Origin: an uncultured Clostridium sp.
Lineage (GTDB): Bacteria > Bacillota > Clostridia > Lachnospirales > Lachnospiraceae
DNA length: 64,000 bases
Assembly (NCBI GenBank): GCA_945915475.1
Contig: CAMEFI010000004.1
Location: 85,591 to 149,590, forward strand
Direction of reading: 5' to 3'
Positions 59,801-64,000 of this stretch are shown here, piece by piece (the stretch's first letter is position 1; the number at the start of each line of letters is the position of its first letter). The notes below the pieces were generated by a model that was not told where the DNA came from, searched no databases, and saw only the letters and a list, made by a program, of their open reading frames with translations. The translations under genes were made by a program, and so were the position numbers.

Positions 59801-60114
59801 TCCTCTGTAATCTTTCTGCCATTATGCGCAGCTCTATTACCAATCTTCCGAATCAAATCCAGACGTTTCCACAAAGCATCATCCACTAAATCATGGAAGT
59901 CCTCTGTGCTCATAAGGCTTACAAGATTATCCTGATATGGTCTCTCCAACGACTTGTCCACAGAATACATCCACTTGATAGCAAATTCCATAGCACGACG
60001 GCAGTTAATCACGCTGGATTCCTTGTCAATCTTAAGGATTTTCTCAGCTACTACTGCCACATCTGAAAAACTATTGAATTTTGGTTCTTGTTTCAAAAAA
60101 TCAAAGTTGGTCAT
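56809..60114 (-). CDS. hsdR: Type I restriction enzyme subunit R (HsdR)
   Basis: Motor and nuclease subunit, 1101 residues from the ATG at 60112-60114 (AAAGGAGG ahead). An N-terminal DUF4145-like helical domain (about 15-125) and a coiled coil (155-180) precede the nuclease domain (Asp234, Glu249-Ala-Lys251 in VVEAKRT). The helicase has Walker A TGSGKT (363-368), DEAH (461-464) and GLTATP, and the end matches the EcoEI R C-terminal type. It is intact. HsdM is not in the window. Confidence 0.94.
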   Translation of the reverse strand: MTNFDFLKQEPKFNSFSDVAVVAEKILKIDKESSVINCRRAMEFAIKWMYSVDKSLERPYQDNLVSLMSTEDFHDLVDDALWKRLDLIRKIGNRAAHNGRKITEDEAILCLQNLFIFMDYVSYCYSDFYKERQYDVNLLNETYEEPAVVKSSDDDVDLQALIAENKALKEELTAKRAEQQQTYVPKPLDLSEYKTRKIYIDSMLLDAGWTEGKDWINEVELPGMPNKSEVGFADYVLYDDMQRPLAVVEAKRTCVDVARGRQQAKLYADLLEAKYKRRPVVFLTNGFETRIIDNQYPERKVAVIYSKRDLEKLFNLQTMKTSLKHISVDKNIAGRYYQEGAIKAVCDAFDNRNRRKALLVMATGSGKTRTVIALCKVLLDAGWVKNILFLADRNSLVTQAKRNFVNLLPDLSCSNLVEEKDNYTAHCIFSTYQTMMNCIDSVKDDNGKLFTCGHFDLVICDEAHRSIYNKYRDIFNYFDAPLVGLTATPKDEIDKNTYGIFDLENGVPTYGYELAQAVKDGYLVDFTTVETKLKFIEEGIVYDELSEEDKAAYEETFEFEDGELPERINSAALNTWIFNEDTIKQVLHVLMRDGLKVEYGQKIGKTIIFAKNHDHAEKILEVFNKQYPELSKNGQPFAKVIDNYTTYAQSAIDEFSDPKKMPQIAISVDMLDTGIDVPEVLNLVFFKKVMSKAKFWQMIGRGTRLCPGLMDGEDKGKFYIFDFCGNFEFFRMNQGRPTANMIALQGAIFSLEFEIVYKLQSIEYQIDRLIEYRNKLIEMMTAKVQELNRENFAVRQHLKYVDTYSASHNYQSITFEDTLMVREELAPLIMPDGDEASAVRFDALMYGMELAYLAGKGYGRHRSDLFRKVEGIASVANIPEIQVQSELINKILHTDYVDNAGIDEFEHIRVSLRNLMKYLPIGIIKYDTDFTDEILSTEWNDSELENDELKNYKAKAEFYVRQHQDNIAIAKLKTNQPLTEADIESLEQILWKEVGSKDDYEKEYGHKPLGEFVREIVGLDMNAAKEAFSEFLNDTNLDSRQIYFVNQIVEYIVHNGMMKDLSVLQESPFTDKGSVVEIFTDLTVWMGIRKVIDQINANAAA

Positions 60115-60163
60115 AACGAAACCTCCTTTCGAGATACTAATTCCCTGCTTTAACATTCCATAT

Positions 60164-60200
60164 CCTAGATTATTCACGGCACAGCCGTGAATAATCTAGG
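60164..60200. repeat. Perfect 17-bp inverted repeat before hsdR
   Basis: CCTAGATTATTCACGGC-ACA-GCCGTGAATAATCTAGG. It overlaps the 3' end of the two-TM ORF and lies about 50 bp before the hsdR start. It lacks a T-tract, so an RNA processing, attenuation or recombination site is as likely as termination. Confidence 0.85.
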
Positions 60201-60403
60201 CTTGGTATTCTTAAAAATACTGTAATAACCATGGTTGACATTAAGTACCCAATCACAATTATCTTCGCTCCAATATTTTTACCCGGAATAAACAGTAAAA
60301 TATTGATAGTATAAGTAATGCAGTAATAGAAACATCTAACTATAATTCGATTTAACCTTTCACTTAATAAAACTTTCTTAATAATCTCAAATATCTTTTT
60401 CAT
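60170..60403 (-). CDS. Small two-TM membrane protein in the hsd locus
   Basis: 77 residues: a basic N-terminus (MKKIFEIIKKVL) and two hydrophobic segments (about 23-40 and 46-64). Its ATG overlaps the truncated hsdS stop in an ATGA, so translation would be coupled. The 3' end runs into the inverted repeat at 60164-60200. No family is recognised; it may be an ORF created where the hsdS was cut. Confidence 0.5.
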   Translation of the reverse strand: MKKIFEIIKKVLLSERLNRIIVRCFYYCITYTINILLFIPGKNIGAKIIVIGYLMSTMVITVFLRIPSLDYSRLCRE

Positions 60404-61443
60404 AATCGCTTCATCACTGCAACTTTTGATTTGTCGACTTGGTTGACAAAATCAACATACTCCTTTTGCATCTCAATCGGCGGAACTAAAACTTGAAAAT
60501 TCTTTATCATATTTCCATTAAGATTTGGCTGTCCAGCCCCTTGAGCAAGGCTTCTTAATTTGTCATACGACAACTCAAAATATTTCCACAAAAACATTGA
60601 ATCGATTTTATCTGATGGCAAAATACATGCACACGCTTGATTGGTAGATGCTTCTATATCCAAATATGCGGTCATTCCTCTTGTCTTGCCCTGTCCATAC
60701 ATTGCTACTAAAACAGTACCAGCAGGTACTAACTTTGCAGAAGAACCAGCCAAGCCTGCTTCCGTAATATATTCATCTACATCAATTATTACATTATTTT
60801 GTAATTCTGTTGTCTTTACCCACGGAATTGTTCCACCAGCCCAATACTCAGTCTTATCTCTGCTTGGAGTGCCACCACTTATAACATCAGTCAAATCCTT
60901 TACAGCGACATACGGATATTCTGTACTCTCATGAATACTGCCAAACATCTCGACAAATCGGGCTTTGATGAGATCATCCAGTAGTTCTAATTCTCTTTTC
61001 CGACATGCAATTACAGTCTCTACCCTTGATAATGTTGCAACGATTTCATTTTGCTTTTGCTCGTTATTATCAAATTCAAATTCAAACTTGCCCAAATCAG
61101 ATTTCTTAATATTGGGCATGCAAGCACCAGAACGAATAGCAAACAGTCGATCTTGTTGACTTTTCAATGCATAATACAGATATTTTGTATTCTTTGGTCC
61201 GTTGAACAAATAATAACAATGTGCCCCACACCAAAATGGTTCAGTAATATAATTTATATAACCAGAAGAATTACCACCTTCAGAAATCGTTACTGTATTG
61301 GCACTAACATTGGATTCCGTCCATCTTCCAGATGGATTAATTCCGCCATTTAAATAGATATAATCTCCATTATCTACAAGTTCGTCACCATTTATCTGGA
61401 CTCCCTTGGAATATTGTGTTATATCGCTTAACTTAACTCTCAT
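60400..61443 (-). CDS. hsdS: HsdS specificity subunit lacking its C-terminal repeat (copy A)
   Basis: 347 residues: TRD1 (about 1-125), central conserved helix (130-168, LIKARFVEMFG), TRD2 (170-325, ISGGTPSRDKTEYWAGG...), then DKSKVAV and four more residues before the stop. Copy B continues about 20 residues further to SLMQEYFG. The stop is 12 bp beyond the 23-bp repeat, so the gene is cut at the probable recombination site. An AGGGG ribosome site precedes the ATG. It could be a silent cassette or work in a shortened form. Confidence 0.88.
   Translation of the reverse strand: MRVKLSDITQYSKGVQINGDELVDNGDYIYLNGGINPSGRWTESNVSANTVTISEGGNSSGYINYITEPFWCGAHCYYLFNGPKNTKYLYYALKSQQDRLFAIRSGACMPNIKKSDLGKFEFEFDNNEQKQNEIVATLSRVETVIACRKRELELLDDLIKARFVEMFGSIHESTEYPYVAVKDLTDVISGGTPSRDKTEYWAGGTIPWVKTTELQNNVIIDVDEYITEAGLAGSSAKLVPAGTVLVAMYGQGKTRGMTAYLDIEASTNQACACILPSDKIDSMFLWKYFELSYDKLRSLAQGAGQPNLNGNMIKNFQVLVPPIEMQKEYVDFVNQVDKSKVAVMKRL
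60415..60437. repeat. hsdS C-terminal repeat, copy A (23 bp)
   Basis: Identical to 62983-63005 and encodes DKSKVAV. It contains GATTTGTCGA (60428-60437), the reverse complement of a 10-mer in the central repeat. Confidence 0.9.
60941..60972. repeat. hsdS central repeat, copy A (32 bp)
   Basis: Identical over 32 bp to 63515-63546, including silent positions, and encodes LIKARFVEMFG between TRD1 and TRD2. Flanking sequence diverges at once. Confidence 0.92.
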
Positions 61444-61487
61444 CTACACATCCCCTACAAACCTCAAACATTCTTTTGTAGCTCGTA

Positions 61488-61516
61488 TTGATTTCAGAAC
61501 ACTTGTTTGGTATAAT
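61488..61516 (+). promoter_or_regulatory. Promoter of the small membrane-peptide gene
   Basis: TTGATT (61488-61493), 17-bp spacer with a TGG extended -10, TATAAT (61511-61516). Transcription should start near 61523, giving a leader of about 100 nt. Confidence 0.8.
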
Positions 61517-61522
61517 GTATTT

Positions 61523-61552
61523 GGTGCTACCCTATTCGGTAGGCGGTTAGCC
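61523..61552. repeat. Inverted-repeat arm flanking the TA cassette, left
   Basis: GGTGCTACC...GGCGGTTAGCC. It can fold on itself (CTACC/GGTAG) and is similar to the reverse complement of 61783-61807. It sits at the predicted 5' end of the plus-strand transcript. Confidence 0.75.
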
Positions 61553-61625
61553 TTCTCCGCAAGAGTTATAGCTTGCGTTTACATAGAAATCCTTTTGGGA
61601 AAATCTTATGAGGAGGTTTTTGCTT

Positions 61626-61730
61626 ATGCTTACAACGGATCTTTTTATAGCCATCATCAGCTTATGTATCACTTGCTTTGCTCTTGGTTATACCGTTGGT
61701 TCTAAGAGCAGTGATAAAACACAAAAATAA
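61626..61730 (+). CDS. 34-residue hydrophobic peptide, putative type I toxin
   Basis: Begins MLTTDLFIAIISLCITCFAL, one TM, then a short polar tail ending SSDKTQK. AGGAGG lies 9 bp before the ATG. The long structured leader holds a CGCAAG...CTTGCG hairpin (61558-61577), and the stop falls in the terminator stem. Size, TM plus charged tail, and an opposing promoter fit the holin-like type I toxins of Firmicutes. The reading is from structure, not a family match. Confidence 0.7.
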   Translation: MLTTDLFIAIISLCITCFALGYTVGSKSSDKTQK

Positions 61731-61765
61731 CCGCCTGGTCCTGAGAAAACTTGGCGGTTATTTTT
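61723..61765. terminator. Bidirectional terminator of the TA cassette
   Basis: AAAAATAACCGCC...GGCGGTTATTTTT, 13-bp arms with T-tracts on both strands. It would end both the toxin mRNA and the opposing RNA. Confidence 0.92.
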
Positions 61766-61782
61766 ATAACTAACATATATCA

Positions 61783-61807
61783 GGGCTAACCGTCTATCGG
61801 TAGCACT
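61783..61807. repeat. Inverted-repeat arm flanking the TA cassette, right
   Basis: GGGCTAACCG...CGGTAGCACT, the near reverse complement of 61523-61552. Both predicted convergent RNAs therefore begin with almost the same hairpin sequence. Confidence 0.75.
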
Positions 61808-61890
61808 TCTTTAATATTATACTAACACCTAACCGCTTATATGTCAAACGTATATTCTATTTTCAATCATCCCTACAAACCCGAATTTGG

Positions 61891-62859
61891 TCAGGACATA
61901 TATTTTTGATGAGCAGATTTTACATTATTCTGATTTACCATTGCATATTGCATCGTAGTGTCAATTTGTGAATGTCCAAGTATTTTCTGTACTTGTTCAA
62001 TTGGCATACCTTTATCTATCGCTCTTGTTGCCATAGACCGACGAAATTTGTGAGGATGAATTCGTTCAAGATTCAATTTTCTTCCAAGCATACGGAGTCT
62101 TATTTCTACTCCACTGATTTTCAAACGATTATATGGTGCATCTAATGTAACAAATAATGCTTCGTTGTCATCAGTTCTATTTTCTATATACTCTTTTAAA
62201 TGAACTTTTGTTTTCGCATCAAAATAAACTCTACGTTCCTTATCCCCTTTTCCATAAACAACACATTCGCGACCTTCAAAATCAATATCATCTATATTCA
62301 AATTAACTAATTCTCCTACTCTTATCCCAGTAGAATATAATAAATCAATAATAGCTAAATCTCTTTTTTCTTTACAATTGTCTCTAAGCTTTTCAATTCC
62401 TTCATCAGATATTGTACTCTTAACAACTGTCTTTGTCTTAATTTTATGTATCCTTTTCATTGGACTTTTTAGAATATAATCTTCCTCTTCAAGCCAAGAA
62501 AAGAAACTTGAAATATTTCTACGTACATTATCTATTGTCACATTCGAGCAATTATTCCACTTTTGATAATCTGATAAATACTCACGTATTTCTTCGGTAG
62601 TTATTTTACGAACACTTGTCTCAATCTGAGATAATAAATGCTCCACTGTTGTCTTATAATATTTAATTGTACGCTCTGAACATCCTTCAATTTGTTTTGC
62701 TGCAAGAAACATTTTCAAAAATTCGTCATTTGGTATTTCCTTTTTTGATACTTCATTTTCTGCGAATGTTTTAATGATTACTTCCTGCAATTTCTTCATT
62801 TGAGCAATCGATAAATACTCCGACATTTCATTCAATACTAATACAATTTTTTCTTCCAT
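61891..62859 (-). CDS. Tyrosine recombinase between hsdS genes
   Basis: 322 residues of the XerC/phage-integrase family. The N-terminal SAM-like core-binding domain (45-130) precedes the catalytic domain with Arg180 (STGIRVGEL), Lys204 (YGKGDKER), His270/Arg273 (HKFRRSMAT), His296 (LGHSQ) and Tyr305 (TTMQYAMV), a complete set. GGAGG precedes the ATG. It starts 60 bp after the hsdS-B stop, so expression is linked to the restriction operon. Recombinases in this place invert or swap hsdS segments in other bacteria. Confidence 0.93.
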   Translation of the reverse strand: MEEKIVLVLNEMSEYLSIAQMKKLQEVIIKTFAENEVSKKEIPNDEFLKMFLAAKQIEGCSERTIKYYKTTVEHLLSQIETSVRKITTEEIREYLSDYQKWNNCSNVTIDNVRRNISSFFSWLEEEDYILKSPMKRIHKIKTKTVVKSTISDEGIEKLRDNCKEKRDLAIIDLLYSTGIRVGELVNLNIDDIDFEGRECVVYGKGDKERRVYFDAKTKVHLKEYIENRTDDNEALFVTLDAPYNRLKISGVEIRLRMLGRKLNLERIHPHKFRRSMATRAIDKGMPIEQVQKILGHSQIDTTMQYAMVNQNNVKSAHQKYMS

Positions 62860-62860
62860 A

Positions 62861-62889
62861 CTGGTACCTCCTTATTATCTAAGTACCAG
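62861..62889. repeat. Inverted repeat around the recombinase ribosome site
   Basis: CTGGTAC (62861-62867) and GTACCAG (62883-62889), 15-nt loop. The Shine-Dalgarno AAGGAGG of the recombinase lies in the loop and the edge of the stem, and the ATG is right next to it, so the structure could limit translation. Confidence 0.7.
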
Positions 62890-62919
62890 CATCCTTCAAC
62901 CAATAAACCCTTATATATT

Positions 62920-64000
62920 TTATCCAAAATATTCTTGCATTAAGGAATCAAACAATAACTGTGTTTCATTCAGTGCTTTTTGCACTGCAACTTTTGATTT
63001 GTCGATTTGTTCTATAAACGTATAATAACTATCCTGAACTTCCATCGGCGGCTTTATAATCTGAAACTTTGACACTATCGGAACATTTAAATTTGGCATT
63101 GTTTGACCAACTGCCATATCTTCAATCGTCTTCCTAAACGAAGGAAATGAAATAATTTTTTGAATGTAATCAGCAGTCACTTCTCCTTTAGTTCTAATGA
63201 GCAAACTACCTGTACCACACAAATATCCTTCATTTGGAACTACTGCACATCTACCCATTTCTCCTCGCCTTCCCATTACTACATCACCTATTTTTAACTG
63301 ATATGCTGATAATTCTTCATATTTTTCATCAGAAATTGTAAGCTTATCATCTGGCGATACCTTTCCATCAACAATGTGAGATGGGTTAATCAATGGATGT
63401 CCACCTTCAATATAATCCTCTTTATGAAGTAACGATCCAAATGGTCCTATTTTTATATCTGCCAATTCAGAAAGTGCAACTTTATCATATCCATACGGGT
63501 TAACAACTGGGTCACCAAACATCTCGACAAATCGGGCTTTGATGAGGTTATCAAGAAGCTGCAATTCTTTATTTCTCTGTCCTTTTATTTTTACTATACG
63601 ATTTAATTCATCTACTATCTTATATTGTTCTTCAATTGCTCTTATAGGAATCTGCATTTTACGCATAGCAGCTTGCGTAAGTTTTTGTCTAGTTGCTCCA
63701 TTAACCATGCCTTCAACTTTATAAAACATAAGTGAATAACATAAGTAATCAACATCTAATCCTTCTTTGGGTTTCAAAACGTGTGCATGATTATTAACCC
63801 AACATTTTCCAGACACTCTATACGCAATAGGTCTTTCCTTAGATCCAAAATTTCCTCCATCTTCTGCTAATAACACTAATTCATCATCAAAAATATAATC
63901 TGCAACATAATCCTGAATTCCATTTGCACCGTAATATGGGTATTCTATAATGGTCTCATAAATTAAGACACTTTTTCGGACAAATTTTAATGAATCTGAT
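62920..64000 (-). CDS. hsdS: HsdS specificity subunit (copy B), 5' end beyond the window
   Basis: The frame is open to the right edge (SDSLKFVRKSVLIYE...YPYYGANGIQDYV), so the start lies past 64000. It has the end of TRD1, the central repeat (LIKARFVEMFG), TRD2 (IGPFGSLLHKEDY...), DKSKVAV and the full C-terminus SLMQEYFG. It is the intact expressed copy by appearance, and is followed by the recombinase. HsdS directs HsdM/HsdR to a bipartite DNA target. Confidence 0.92.
   Translation of the reverse strand, partial: SDSLKFVRKSVLIYETIIEYPYYGANGIQDYVADYIFDDELVLLAEDGGNFGSKERPIAYRVSGKCWVNNHAHVLKPKEGLDVDYLCYSLMFYKVEGMVNGATRQKLTQAAMRKMQIPIRAIEEQYKIVDELNRIVKIKGQRNKELQLLDNLIKARFVEMFGDPVVNPYGYDKVALSELADIKIGPFGSLLHKEDYIEGGHPLINPSHIVDGKVSPDDKLTISDEKYEELSAYQLKIGDVVMGRRGEMGRCAVVPNEGYLCGTGSLLIRTKGEVTADYIQKIISFPSFRKTIEDMAVGQTMPNLNVPIVSKFQIIKPPMEVQDSYYTFIEQIDKSKVAVQKALNETQLLFDSLMQEYFG
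62983..63005. repeat. hsdS C-terminal repeat, copy B (23 bp)
   Basis: Identical to 60415-60437; includes GATTTGTCGA at 62996-63005. Confidence 0.9.
63515..63546. repeat. hsdS central repeat, copy B (32 bp)
   Basis: Identical to 60941-60972; includes TCGACAAATC at 63524-63533. Confidence 0.92.

Larger units (their letters stand above)
61723..61808 (-). ncRNA. Putative antisense antitoxin RNA
   Basis: On the minus strand TTGACA (61842-61847) and a TAGTAT (17-bp spacer) or TATAAT (20-bp spacer) -10 lie just before 61808. The transcript would start near 61808, run about 85 nt and end at the shared terminator, overlapping the 3' end of the peptide mRNA. No protein is encoded. Confidence 0.55.

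Noticed and set aside
59954..60190. Plus-strand ORF opposite the hsdR start
   Set aside because: Antisense shadow without start signals.
61406..61705. 99-codon plus-strand ORF across the TA cassette
   Set aside because: It overlaps the hsdS start and the promoter, and is out of frame with the 34-residue peptide, which has the ribosome site.

Overview
The window looks like a chromosomal segment of a spore-forming, low-GC, Gram-positive anaerobe of the Lachnospiraceae type (Clostridia). The support is the spore genes (gpr, spoIIP, spoIIGA-sigE-sigG), HrcA/CIRCE heat-shock control, a dcw cluster of the clostridial kind, and a gene order matching the Bacillus-Clostridium core (comEA..comEC-holA-rpsT-gpr-spoIIP-lepA-hemW-hrcA-grpE-dnaK). 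Genus cannot be fixed from the sequence alone. Almost every gene is on the minus strand. The only plus-strand genes I support are rpsT, a 64-codon orphan near 32.6 kb and a 34-residue membrane peptide near 61.6 kb. No tRNA, rRNA, CRISPR array or insertion sequence was recognised.

Layout, left to right: 0-10 kb, dnaK (5' end only), grpE and hrcA behind a perfect CIRCE operator, an LtaS-like enzyme, a zinc-ribbon membrane protein, hemW, lepA, spoIIP, gpr, then rpsT facing away. 10-17 kb, holA, comEC, a GerMN lipoprotein, a two-component pair and comEA, probably one operon. 17-21 kb, a YdcZ-type membrane protein, an orphan solute-binding lipoprotein, argB and argC. 21-28 kb, the phosphate regulon: pstS-pstC-pstA-pstB-phoU and a phoB-phoR pair, with Pho-box-like repeats before pstS and a terminator between the two units. 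28-37 kb, nadC, nadB, argH, argD, an MscS channel, a divergent glgB and a small kinase. 38-40 kb, sigG, sigE and spoIIGA. 40-54 kb, the division and wall cluster in transcription order mraZ-rsmH-ftsL-two class B PBPs-mraY-murD-ftsW-murA-divIB-ftsZ, with five 10-bp-spaced GTGGT boxes at the mraZ promoter. 54-56.5 kb, a non-coding stretch full of hairpins, then lgt and ychF.

From 56.6 kb to the right end lies an accessory Type I restriction-modification locus: hsdR, a small two-TM protein, an hsdS that lacks its usual C-terminus, a putative type I toxin-antitoxin cassette, a tyrosine recombinase, and a second hsdS running off the window. The two hsdS genes share a 32-bp and a 23-bp exact repeat that bracket their second target-recognition domain, and the first hsdS ends just past one of them. 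With a recombinase between them, this looks like a specificity-switching (phase-variable) system. hsdM is not in the window and should lie just to the right.

The best candidates for something unusual are this switching locus with an addiction-like cassette inside it, a GlgB whose GH13 catalytic Asp is Asn, a PstS with its two halves in permuted order, a PBP with KTA in place of KTG, and the array of five MraZ boxes.
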